This document shows, piece by piece, positions 1-13,400 of a stretch of 64,000 bases of DNA. The notes under the pieces were generated by a model. It did no database searches. It saw only the letters and a program-made list of their open reading frames with translations, and was not told where the DNA came from. The stretch spans positions 4,403,754-4,467,753 of the forward strand of contig OX422191.1 of assembly GCA_949130485.1 (NCBI GenBank), in the 5' to 3' direction. The position numbers were made by a program, and so were the translations under genes. This DNA is from Agelas oroides. Its lineage: Eukaryota > Porifera > Demospongiae > Agelasida > Agelasidae. Every line of letters begins with the position of its first letter. Positions within the stretch are counted from its first letter, which is position 1.

Positions 1-1415
1 GCCCAGAGTTGCTGCAGTGCAAAACCCAGCCACAGTGGTATTCAAACTTGGGAGTGTTCTCCCATATCCCACTGGGTACCTCAATGCTAACTAGACCTGG
101 GAAGAAGAAAAACCTGTCAGTGGGGTCAAAGGAGGTTGCAGCTGAATCACTGCCTTCAGATGGTTGGATAAGTTGGAGGGTCTCAGAATCGATCACTTCA
201 TGGCAAAACTCAAGGTGGGAGAGAAACTGTGTTATCATGTTGGTATCAAGGTCAGGAAAGTGAGTTTGAATCTTCGAATAAGGCACTACACCAGTGCTGG
301 TGGCTAGATCACAATGTTCCTTGAAGTCCTTCGGAGCAAAAACTGTTCCCGTCACCCGAGAAAGAAGGGCTTCCTGGTCAAGAATGATCCAACTACTTTC
401 AATGCTTTGTACACTTTTAAAGAAAAGAAGATTGCCAGTCTCACAGACTTCATCACAGAGCTGGGAAATTTGACTAGCATCTTCTGGGATATGGGCTGGT
501 ATTGGGCCTAGCAGTGGTGTCTCGTGTGCCACTCTTGCAGAAACATCCCTTATTTGAACAGCTGGACGATCTCGAAACTTATCCAGGAGGTAGACGAGAA
601 AGCAGTGGCTTCTGAAACTTATTTTAAATGTGTTTCGAAGTTCATCACAGCTTTTGGCTAGGCACCGGCGTAGCTGTGACATGGAGGAAGATTTTGCATA
701 TTGGCAATCCAAAGCAACAAACCCTGCATAGCGAAAGCCTGCAAAAGCAATTGCCTGTCGGAGAGCTTCAACTATGTGTCTCTTTCCCTCTACCTCTCTC
801 TTGGTTTTCAGCTGATCAGCATGACTAGCAACAATGATAATGTGAGGCTTGGGATCAGCTGAAAATCCTTGATTCTCAAGGAAGGCTAGCCAGTATTGGA
901 TTCTCTCTGTGAACTCCTTGTCACTTGTACGCAGGTCTACAACAAGAAGAAAGATAGCTGCAGATGACCCAGAAACTGCACTCCTAAGTACTGCATCATG
1001 ACCAGCGTAAAACTCTTTATGACCAGCGAAGTCATACAATGTGAGTCGCCCAAATTTCTTACCCTCAATGCCATGTGGCACAATGCCAGCTGTTTTTTGG
1101 TCCACATCACTTACTTTCAAAACTCGATTTGTGATAGAGGATAGTCCTTTGCTCTCTGTTTCAAGAGCTTTGGTAAGTGTACTCTTTCCAGCACCAGAAT
1201 CTCCAATAATAAATGTTTTGATTGCTGGCTGCTCTTTTGAAGGACCATGTTTCTTCCACAGTTTGTAATCAGCAGTTGCTCCATGTCGAAGGAGCTCACG
1301 AATTACATCAGATGAATCGGTGAGGCTGAGTGGTGTGCTTCCATCTCCGCTAGTGCAATCTGGATCAATCTTTCCCTGCTTTAGAAGGTGGGAAGTGGCA
1401 CTACTATATCCATAG
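1..1415 (-). CDS. ANK-Roc-COR gene, exon 7: last ankyrin repeats, Roc GTPase, COR (partial)
   Basis: An uninterrupted 1,415-nt reading frame that runs off the window. It opens with an ankyrin-like segment (YGYSSATSHLLKQGK, VIRELLRHGA). The Roc domain follows, with P-loop GDSGAGKST, DFAGHKEFYAGHD and an IIIVASHADQ strand. The COR region includes a strand-turn with TGNLLFFKS and SSWIILDQEALL. The large unsplit GTPase exon contrasts with the one-repeat-per-exon ankyrin part. Confidence 0.85.
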
Positions 1416-4400
1416 CTACAAGGAAAAGACAAAAAATTATCAGACTTATAACTCCGCAGGAGTCAATGGGGAACCTTGTAGTAATTATGCGCAATTTATA
1501 AAAACTATTCACGAGATCCATACCAGTACTACGAGTCACACAAAACTCTGTATCAGGTACTACAGGTCACACCCGCTATGTCTGATGTGCAATGAGAAAA
1601 ACCAGAAATTCATTCAATCAAATCATTATCACCATATTACCAGGCTATAATCGAAAAACATCATTCGTTATGCTGCCTTCAGCATTGTTACTTGTACATA
1701 TAGTTTTGTGCTGTGGTGATAGTTAAATATTATAATTTAATTGGGTTTCACACAGTAACTAGGAAAATGCATGTGCAGTGTTTGACTCGTGCACATGTTC
1801 AGTATAGTAGCTACGGTATTGTGGGGAGGTGGGAATTTGGGAAAATGAAGTTGTGAGAAGATGGCCAAGTGTTTGCTTGGAATGTACAAAGATGCCAGTG
1901 AGTTGGTGCTCCCTCACCGAATGGCTGGCTCTTGTGGGGGTAGAAGTTTCGCCTTACCTGTGTCTGCTAGATTCTCCCTGTATAACAGTTATACTGCTGT
2001 GATTTACCGTAGTCTCGCGAAAAAGGGCCCATGGGCGGATCACCTTACAAGTCTGCCAAAGAGGGGGGTGGGCGCTCTTTCGGGTGTTTCCGCATTTAAC
2101 CACGAAAGAGCGCCCATGTCTTGTTTACAGCGACTCGATGCCCTCGAAGCAAATAATTGGACAAACAGTAACGTACAACGGAACCACCAGCGGCTTCGAA
2201 GTCGAGTCCTAACGGCACACAACACTCTGAAAGGCACCACGTCACTGTGAGCATGGTGTAGCTCGCAGTGCACACCACGTTAGCTACGTCTGTCTACGCA
2301 AATATGCCTTGTAGCAACTTCGGTGAAGTATTACACGAAGTTTCTTACCTCAGATACGCATACTGTGCTTCTCAAACTCCACGCGAAGCTCGCTCCAGGG
2401 TGACCCTTTGACCCTGTACAGGAAATTGGGCGAAAAGTAGGGGGTGGGCGCTCTTTCGTAAGTGGGCCCTTTTTCGTGAGACTACGGTAGTAGGATATTG
2501 CATGGTGTAGAAGCCTCAGCAGTCTGTGTGCTGAAACGTTTTGGACTAACACACCACAGCGAAATAGAAATTTTATTGACATTTCAAATGGACTGTGCCG
2601 ATCTTCTTCAGGACTCACGGACCTGAAGTATGGCACAGTCTGTCCAAAGTGAAGTAGATGCTCTTCCATATGTTCTTGATAATACAACATAACAACAGTA
2701 AGTTAAGGCAGCAAAACGAATGATATTATTCGATTATAGCCTGGTAATATGGTGACAATGATTTGATTGAATGAATTTCTGGTTTTTCTCATTGTGTAGA
2801 AGCCTCAGCAGTCTTCGTTCTGAGATTTTTTGGACTAACATACCACAGCAAAATAGACATTTCAAACGGACTGTGCCAATTTTCTTCATGAATCATTGAC
2901 CTGAAGAAGAGTGGCACAGTCTGGTCAAAATCAAGTAGATGCTCTTCGATATGCTCTAGATAATACAACAGTAAGTTAAGCTCCCTCAAAGTCAAGATTT
3001 GGACAGCAAGTACGAAGGACAAACTTTTGGACACTCACTCACCGACATGCATAGTGCAGTAGCGTCCACCCATCACCATCAGTCCAGGTAGGACTCATGT
3101 GTTCCATAAAGTACCTGACAACAGCTGATTGTTCCTCCCTATACAGAAAGTAAACAAGATAAGCAACTCAATATGAACACCACGTCTGCTGTTCCAACAG
3201 TCACCCCTCACAACATCCCAAGTGAGTGGGTTGTGTTCTTGTAGTTTTGATTACACCTATGATCCTCAAGTAAACAGATATGCTGTAATGCTTCAATTGG
3301 TTATGCAATTTTGCAAAAACAGGATATACAACCTATTTAAGCAATATATTTCATCTGGAGGCTGTGTCTGAAAGGCTTTCAAAGTACACACACAAGCAAA
3401 TCATCATGAATTTTAGCATGAAAACTTGTGTGGCTGAAGGGACTGAACTACTTGTCATGAATACTGACAAGTCAATATGCAGCAGATAAAGTAGGTAAGC
3501 AAGCGCATCAGATGTATTAACACAAGCGCATAAATTTGTGCTCATGCACATATACGTGAGCACAAATTTATATGCACAGATCCGGGTTCACATAATGCGC
3601 ACAAAGTTCGTGCATAAAACTGCAGCATTACGTTATGCACATGACGACTTCCATGTAAACAACTTATGACAACCAACTTTCAGTGAGAGGCATGATATTG
3701 TCAGCCTAACCAAACAGCTTACTATAAACAGTCTCCCAAGTCATTGGAGAGTTGGCTCACATACAGTGTCATAGTAAGAGTGCAAATTTGTGACTAGGTA
3801 GCACATGGACAGTTCCTATACTGGCTGCAGCATGTGTGGTAAGTTGCATGCTTCTGGTATCTTTCTGATATGATGATGCTCGGGGGCATTAAGGTTCCTT
3901 GGCTTTTGAGGTTATATTATGGCAAAATTTGAATCAACTGTATGACAAGTGAAGAAGCTTGAAGACTTAGTAATTGTTTACTGTTATTACATGTAGCCCC
4001 ACCCTTAATGTTTACTGTGATGTCATTTCCGGCCACATCCATTAACAGCTTAGGTGTACCAAGTGTATATCAGTACAATAAACATGATATGCGGAATTTG
4101 CGTCAGCAAAATTTCATGATAGTTTCTGCACTTTTTAACTGTGGGAATAGTCGATATGTCTTTCCAAAGCACTGGAACTGGAAAATATGCCACAACCACA
4201 GGGCATTTAAACTTCCACTTCGCACCTTAGTGTTAAGCTACGAACTTTTCCCACGGTGAAATCAGGATTTCTTCTTGATTGAACCCAACAGTACACTCGA
4301 GTTCTCTTTTGAAAAATTCCGCATGAGCTACTTCAAGAAAAAGAGCTGCTAAGCAACCATTATGCAGCTTATTCAGAAGTAGCTGGCACATGCTACCCAA

Positions 4401-7400
4401 CAAGGTGCATGTGACTCCACTATGTGTGCTGCTAAAAGCACTTGGCAGAACGACTTCTAGTGTTACAGATGTGCATCTTACATTGCACTTTAGTTAAAAG
4501 AGGTAAGGACAAGACTGAGCATTTTTGTTAGGAACAGTACACGACTAAAACAGTCTCTTGGTACTATCATGGCCAAGGTGCATCATTGTTTACATAGATA
4601 CGACCGGTTTATTGTGCAGTAACACCCACCCCAGGGGTAATTAGCCAGCGTGTGCAAAACAGCTGGACCCAGTCGTTAATGCGCCTGAGTGTGACTCTAA
4701 CTATGTCTTACCCCTGATGTGCATGTGTAGAAATCAATCTAGTGGATACAAGAATGTTGAAAAAATGATGATTTTGTATCTTGTTGATTATATCTTGTAA
4801 ACTAGCTGAGTTCAGACACTGTTAGGTAGGTTACAAACAAATCTGCTTTACTCAGGAAGTAGTCATATGAATTGACAGTGAAGTCCAAATAAACTACAAT
4901 GGAGGAAGTGTAGGTATTCACCGTGTTATGCAAATGACTGAAACTCTTACGGAAAACTTTAAGTGAAAGTACGTTTTCATTGCTGTTTAGATGACTAGCT
5001 AGAAACAATTCTGTGGAACCAGTTGCATGTGGTATACAAAGTGTGCTGTGGCAATACAGTGCATCTTCAGTTATCCAAATCTCAATTATCCAAACCCTCA
5101 TTTACAAAAGTCACGTGGGTCATGACGACTGTGAAATCTTGTAGATGGCACCTTCCAAACACCAAAGCCACGCCGAGCAGCGAAAATATATTGACTATCA
5201 AAGGATGGCGGATATTTACAAGTTCATAGCTACAGGTACATCCATATGAAGTGCTATGGAAGTGGACAATTGAACACAGTCACACAAACTTGAAAGGTTC
5301 GCAAAGAAAATGGCTGACATGGAAATTGGTGAGTAGCTGAAGCTAGATGAAGCACTGTATTTTTGGCTTGGACAACGGACAGAGACAGCCATGTTTTCCA
5401 AGATTCTGTTTCAACATCTCCATCCAGATGTGGAAAATGTTTTTAAGCTGACACCATCACAATAACTGTTGTGTTTTAAAGTCATTAATGTTTTGACGGA
5501 TTTCACTCATTTAAACAAATTCACTTTTCTGAACACTTCCCAAGTGTGTCATAAAGGAACGTTCCGATAACCAAGGATGCACTATATTAAGCTCACACGA
5601 TTGGCGGGTAAACATCAAATACAATTTCTGGGAGAGTCCCTATGGGATATCCCAGCTAATTATGCTTTGATCGACTTCCTGCAGCTTACAATAACTATAT
5701 ATTGACTCAAAACAGGCAGCCATGGCAATAGATAGCCAGAAATTAATTCGTGGGCATATTGGGACTTTGGGTTTAAAAGGTTACAAAATTCTGTGCAAAT
5801 ACAGGTGATACCAGGGATGGTTGTGTGGTTCTCACGATACAGTGGTTGTTCCTACCTTCATCTTGAGAACATGAAGGAATCAAGACTAGACAAACAATTG
5901 TATCTCAAGCTCCACACATCTAAACACAGGATTTGTACCATAACAGTGGCAAGGACGTATGGTGTCCAAAAATTGATCACTTACTCTACCACAGGTTAGT
6001 AATAACATGACGCATGTGTGAGTAAGAGGTATGCACATTAATTCACGATGCCATGGAAAGTCGCTACATTTTGACCCTTAAAAACTTGTGGCCACATAAA
6101 CCGAACTGTAAGTATGTATTAGGTACCTACATTGTGTTAATTGTAAGTCACAAACTTAGAATTAGCTCGCAAAAATTTCCACGAAATAGTCACATTCACA
6201 CCAACGTTAGTCAATATACTGTATTGCAAAAAACAATTTCTCGAATTTTGCGTATTGAACACTAGTTCGTTAAAATTTCTTGCTGATGACAAGTTAAGGA
6301 AGCCAAGCACATTGTTGTTCAGCCGCATTTCCAGTAACTTAACCAAAAATTAACCCATTTTCGCATAGAAGATTCTCAGAGTTAGCTCGCTCCCCTTTGG
6401 CATGGCAGTTTTTGCCAAGAGCAACCCACACACTTTCATAAGCATGGTAGCCTCTCATTATCACTTCAATGTTAAAATACATGCTGAATTCCCAGGCAGG
6501 GTCGCAATTTCCATGCGTGAAATGGTATGAGGTATGGTAAAAGATCGTGACCTTGTTGTGAATAAGAATCACAAAGTCTATTTCCTGCCATGTTGGTGAT
6601 TCGCAAAACTTTATGCCCACGAAATTTTTTTGGGTATCAGTTAAAATCTTTCAGTTACAGTATAAATGGTTCATGTGTAAACACTGATCATCACTTGATC
6701 GGGTCTGTTATAAAAAACAGATTTTGAACTGAAATTCTTGCTGTGTTCCCATACGGCTAGCTATAAGCCTAAAAATTGTTGGCCACAGCTAGTGTCTCTT
6801 GAATCACTTCATAAAAGCTACATTATCCCTTAGCCACTGTATTTTGCACAAGATTAAGCTGTTCACCTCCCACTTTGCCCCAAATAACCTACAGTAAGTA
6901 TGCAAGCTTCAGAAACCATGTAAATTCAGAAGCTCTTATGCAAAGATGAAAATTTACAAAAACAAGGCAATTCCACCCGACTGTAGAAGAGGTTTGTAAA
7001 CCCTGGCGTACCCAAAATGGCTGTTGCACATTGCTTCCTGAAGAAAGAAAGTGACCAGTCTGAATAAATTGATAATTGATGAATTTATTTTCATTTTGGA
7101 CAGCAATGTCTATGCCTTCCCTGAAGATGTTTTTGGAGACATCTCTGCATACTTGGACAGGTCACTTTTGTCCTTCTAGCGCAAACATGAAATGCTGTGC
7201 AGCCACCATTCTTGGTATGGCAAAGTTGGCAAAACTCCTCTACAGTATGGTGGAGTCACCTTGTCTTTGCGACTATTCATCTCCACTTAAAAGCTTTCAA
7301 ATTTACCCGGTGTCCAAAGCTTGCACATTTACTCAACCTAGAACGGTATGCAAACTACAAAACAGATTCCTAAACTCAATTGGATACATGGATGGTATAC

Positions 7401-10400
7401 ACATATAAGCCTGCTATGCTTTGATTAGGTGTTTGGTGGCTCACATAATTTTTAATAGGCTAGTGATCCCAAGAGTACGTAAATGTTGATGATGAATGCA
7501 GAACTAATGTCTGAGTGAATGCATATGCTTGTTTCAGTAGAAGTGTCACAGATCGTCCATTAACTAGTAAGAAAAGGGGGTCATTACTACAGATACGTGA
7601 CCACTCACTTGCTCACAGATCCAATCATCATATGGCTAACACAACACCACAACAAATGCATTTATGACTAAACAAACCACTACCGAAGGTGGTATATTTC
7701 AAATGCTCAACAATTTGATGACATTTCAAATCCTAAACACGTCAGACATGTACAACTACATCTCAAGCCAGCAGCAACTCTAATGTGACAGTGCCACTAC
7801 CAAGATCAGAAAGTCCTAAGGCAAGTTTTCGTTACTTTCCCAAACTGAAAACTGGGACAAAATGAAACCAACTAAAAGAGTGGAACGGACTGTAATTACT
7901 TGGCAATTTACTCAACAGGATATGGAAACTGGAAACACATAGAACAGTACTCAGGGTTCAAATTCTCTAGCATCCATGGTACAAGTATCATAAAACCATA
8001 ATGATATCTAGTATTTGTTCTCACCATGTACCAAAAAATGTGAAAGGTTAATGCATTACACACAGCACGGTCACAGAGAAACTTACTTGAATGCATAGCG
8101 CAGTGGTGTGTGACCATTCTTGTTGGTGCAAGATGGGTCACAGGAACAATCCTGGACAAGGCACTGCACATAGTCAAGGTATCCATACCTGCAAAAAAAC
8201 ATGAATATAACCAGAGTGAGGATCCCTTGCTGATTACATTGCACTTCCAGTGGTGGTTTTAGGTGGGTTTCCAAGGTTTCCAGAAACTATATAGTCAGGT
8301 TTGCATTTAAGTTAGCTTGGCAACACATATTGTAGTGCATCCATGTCCCCAGTTATCACACGTCATTTACTACTCTGTCTACTCCAAGTAGACGTTCTTC
8401 CATATGCTCTTCATAGTACAACAACAGTAAGACAACCTCACTCAAGTGAAAGTTTGGACAGTGAGTATGAAGGACAAACTCCTGAGAAACTGACTCACCG
8501 ACAGGCATAGTGCAGTAGAGTCCACCCATCATGGTCAGTCCAGGTAGGGCTCATGTATTCCATAAAATATGCAACAACAGCTGAACATTCATATCTGTAC
8601 AGAAGGTAAGCAAATCACCATGTCTAGTGTTGTAACAGCCAACCCTCACACATCCCATGTGAGTGGCCTGTTTTAGTGTAATTTTGATTACACAATAACT
8701 CTGAAGTAAACAGAAGTATGCACATGAAAACCACTGTCATGACAACCAACTTGCACCTCTTGACTGTTTGGAAATAAAAGTAGCCACTGGCTCTTAGAAA
8801 GTCACAGTATGCATACGTAGTGAATAAGGTATGTGTTCGCTTAAGTGGCTGCACGGTATGTATGTCATCTAATTTTCATATAGGCAAGATAGGTTGGTAG
8901 CCATTGCCATAGAAACAAGTTCTACCCATTCTATTGAGACATGTAGGACTCTAGCAACTTGAATTGGATGTGTCCAACAATGTAAATGTATATCAGGCCA
9001 TTTTGACCTGCAGGTGACTAACAGGCATTCCGATTGTTACCGTGGAGTTGAGTAACTATGTTATGATGAATGATCATGAATTGCATACAGGGCTAGCGGA
9101 CCGGTACGGCTGGTACAGCCATGACCATATGAGTTGTTAAGAAAAAATAGCTTTGCTTGAATTACGTACGTGCATAGACTCACTCCCCTAGTGCTTCATC
9201 ATAGCAGCTAGCTGAAGTCCAAAGTATGATGACACTTTTTCGGGACTTTGTTGAGGTTTGAGTATTCAAAGTCATGACAAGAGGACACAAGGTTGTCTCA
9301 CATCTTCATGAGATTCATTTGCAACACCAGTGTGAAAAATGGGGGTGAGGCCAATCAAATACAGATTTTCAGCCACATGCATCACATTTCTGCATTGCAA
9401 GTTGGAAAAGTGCTCCTGTGAGACAGTCACTTCAGGGTTCAATTGCTTCAAAGTGGCTTCACTAGTTGTACTTGCAGTAGCTTTTGGCCCAAACATGGCC
9501 TCAGAAGTAATTTATTAGCCCCTAATCAAAAATAACATTTCCCTGTGGGAGCATGCCTCCAGACCCTCTACATTTTGCGTGTTTGTGAATGCTTTTATCA
9601 ATACTTGGTCGTACCAGTCTAAAATAGCTGCCTTCAGCCCTGGCATAGATCTGTCCCATATCCTAGCTTTTAAACGTTTTCATGCCAGTTTGATAACATA
9701 AAAATTTAAGCCTTAGAACAAACGGTTTGTTAGTGATACAGTGGTTGCCTTCAAATGATAGGTACAAATACCACTGAACTTCTCAGTGTTCACTAAACTA
9801 CACACTGTTACAATACAGGTCTACTATCTATGCTGTGTAGTCCAAATGGCGCTGGCTGAAACATGCATGTTTTACACAATGGGTGTGTTTAGGCCTATAA
9901 AGATAGATGAGCATACCCAAAAGGTAGCATGTTTATAAATCAACTAAAGCCCAAGGGTATCATCATAATAGCTGTCTTGTAGCTTATTTGCACATGGGCT
10001 ACACTGTTGCTATGACAGCAGTAGTTACAAATGTCTTCCATGGTAGCTAGCTTGTACAGCTCTAGCCATGTTATTTGAGCATAGCAGCTATGACTATTTA
10101 AACCACACCCCATTGCTACATTTTGAGGCAATGCCAGAGGACAGCGGTGGTGATTTTGAAACAAGCTGGTGTGAAGAAATTATTAGAGAGTAAAACACCA
10201 TGCTATAATGCTCAAAGTTGCTTGATATGTACATAGTAGCTGGTTTTGTGGTCTGTTTGACTGAGCAGCAATCTTGAACAGCACCACTAGAAAGCTAGAA
10301 TGGTGCTGAATTTTTCGCCGCCTACTCAACAATTTTTTTGTTCTGCACCGTTTCATTCTTTAACTATTGCTAACATCACCCCATCCACAACGTTGAGCAG

Positions 10401-13400
10401 TTTCAAATACACAAACATCTACATATCCTACATACCCCTAGCATATAAGCTTACCTGTATTTTATGCCAAAAGGATACATAATACAAGGCTTTCTTCAAA
10501 AATCTCAGGCACAATAAGGACTGGGTCAAGCTGTTTTGCATGTACTGCCTAGAGTAGCCCTGCAGCAGGCGTTATCACACCACAAACAGGAAACCGGTTG
10601 TATGTATGTGAATAATGTGGGACCTTGAAATGCAATTATGCACCTTGGCTACCATGATTCCGAGAGACGGTTTATACGTGTAGTGTTCCTAACAACAGTC
10701 TTGCTCTTACCACTTTCGACTAAATCATAATGTGAGACACACGTCTGTAACACTAAAAGTGGTTCTGCCAAGCGATTTTCAAAGCGCATAAAGTGGAGTC
10801 ACGTGTACTGTGTAGGGTAGCATGTGCCAGCTACCTCCGAATAAGCCACATAATGGCTGCTTAGCAGCTTTTTTTTCCAGAGGTAACTCTGCGGAACTTT
10901 CCAGAAGAGAACTGGAGTGTACTGTTGTGCTCAATCGAGAGGAAATCCAATTGTCTTTGATTTCACTGTGGCAAAAGTTTATAGCTTACCACTAAAGGTG
11001 CGAAGTGGAAGCTTAAAAGCCTGGTGGGTGTGGCATATTTGCCAGTTCCAGCACTTTGGAAAGGGATATCGACTATTCCCATGGATGAAAAGTTGAGCCA
11101 GATGAAAAATAGAATGTAATGGTGCTTGTGCAAATTCCACATATCATGTTTATTGTACTGATATAACCATAGGGAGGGGCTTGGTACAGCTAAGAAATTA
11201 CATCACAGTAAACATTAAGGGTGGGACTACATGTAACACCAGTAAAAAAAAATGACTTCACGCTTCATCACTTGTCACCCAGTTGATTCAAATTTTACCA
11301 TATAGGCTCAAAAGCGATGGACCCAGTCCTCCCCCTGAGAAAGTGTCTCTTTACACATAGGAAACACACAGCAATGGCTATAACGATTGTTCACCCGCTG
11401 TTTATAGTATTGTGTAAAATGGTCTCAATACAAATAATAATGAGATACACAGTCAAGAATAGGCTTACTCGCAAGCAAGGTGTACAGGAGTGTTGCCAAA
11501 TGAATTTTTTCTCATGTCACAGTGAAGTTCACCAACTAGATATTGGACCACATCAATATGACCCCACCTGTGAGAGAGAAAAAAGACAACAAATAGAAAG
11601 TGGATAAACTGTGTTTAAGCTACATAGAACCACATTAACAATGTGGAATATTTCTTTTCTTGAGGCAAATCCTAATTACTCACCTATCAAATAAACACTT
11701 GATGTTATGATACGACTTAATGTGCAAAACACCATGAGCTAGGTACCTGGACAAACATGATCTGAAAGTGTAATTTGATCATCAGACTATTACGGCTGTT
11801 ACTCATGGGATATTTTAATCACAACCACAGGGGTGCTGATTCGGTAATAGTACAGTGTTTATTCAAATAGAGCACTAGCAAATTAAATAATTAGAGTAGG
11901 CATGCATTAAGTTACAACCATCCATAAATCCTAGGAGTTGAATTTCTGGTATTAGAGTGATTCAGAAGCGAAAAAGTTAACTAGTTAGCTAGCATTTGTT
12001 GGTTTAACCTTAAACCCACAAATCATTATGTTTAATTAGCAATATGATGCTGTCAGCACTCACAAACTTAAGTTCACTCAAAACATTGTGTAACAAAAGA
12101 AAGGTTACACAAGTTTTGCAATAGTAGAGTCATAGTTTGTAATGGTTAAGGTGATGATGGTCAGGAACATCATGTGCTCATGTTTGCTGTTCCTGTCACA
12201 GTGGAGGCCCTACATAAACTTCGCGAGAGGAGAAGCAAAGATTGGGATTGGCAAGGTTGCTTAGTGTTGCAAATATATGGTTTAAAATTACAGACAAGTG
12301 TTGTGAGCTTCCTGAAGTTACACTTAACGGATTACTGATAATATTTATACCTCCTGGTACTGTACTGAAGTGCGATCACAATGCAGTAACCTATTTTTGT
12401 GCATACTATAGCATTACAGTGTATAGCTACTAACAGACAAGGCCTGGATACATTTACTACTGTACCCTGTATGAACTGGTTCTCCCAGGTTAGTACCCAT
12501 TTTCTGGTGTCCATGGCCATGTAACACATTTCTGAGCCACTGGGAGGGGCTATAAATGTAGCAGTTAGACTTGAGTGAAGGGTACCGTATAGAGTAAGTT
12601 AGCAATCATCGGACGACAGGTATATTCGGACACTCAAACGCGGAGGGAAAACTGCGTAAACATTCGGCGATACCACAAGACTGTAGCTGAGGTACGTGGT
12701 ACCTGGTGTACCAAAAATGACGCCCGCGCATTGTTTCCTGTTGGCGCTAGAAGCGATAAAATGGCCGTCCGAAAAACATCAATATTCGGAAAAGTGTATG
12801 TATATTTTCAGACACTGTTGTTTGTGCCTTCTCTGAAGCTGCTTTTGGAGAGATTTTAGCATCGATACGATGCCCCAAGACCTCCCCAATTCGCAATATA
12901 TTTTGGTAGCGGTAGCTGCTTTGAACACTCAGGGGCGCAGTTGAACATGGACCAGTCCGATTCGATCGATATCGGACGGTGAAATTTGTCATTTCTTGCT
13001 GTGTTGTCTCCAAACAAGTTGAAGTCTCCACCATATTAGCATCAGTAGAATCTACAGGCTCTTGGCTACATGCTGGTACTTGTCCGGAGTTTGTGCGTTG
13101 AGTAGTTCTCGAGATATAAATATATTTCATGTTTCTTTCCATAAACTACGCTGGTTGATTTATGTGCAGCATAAATAGGTGAGTTCAAACGATATCGTGC
13201 AATATCTCGAGAACTACTCAACGCACAAACACCGGACAAATACCAGCATGTAGCCAAGAGCCTGTAGATTCTACTGACGCTAATATGGTGGAGACTTCAA
13301 CTTGTTTGGAGACAACACAGCAAGAAATGACAAATTTCACCGTCCGATATCGATCGAATCGGACTGGTCCATGTTCAGCTGCGCCCCTGAGTGTTCAAAG

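Noticed and set aside
1861-2690. ORFs of 119-129 codons in the first MITE region
   Set aside because: They recur in the other MITE copies (17.1 and 53.1 kb) with breaks, and follow inverted-repeat sequence, not a gene.
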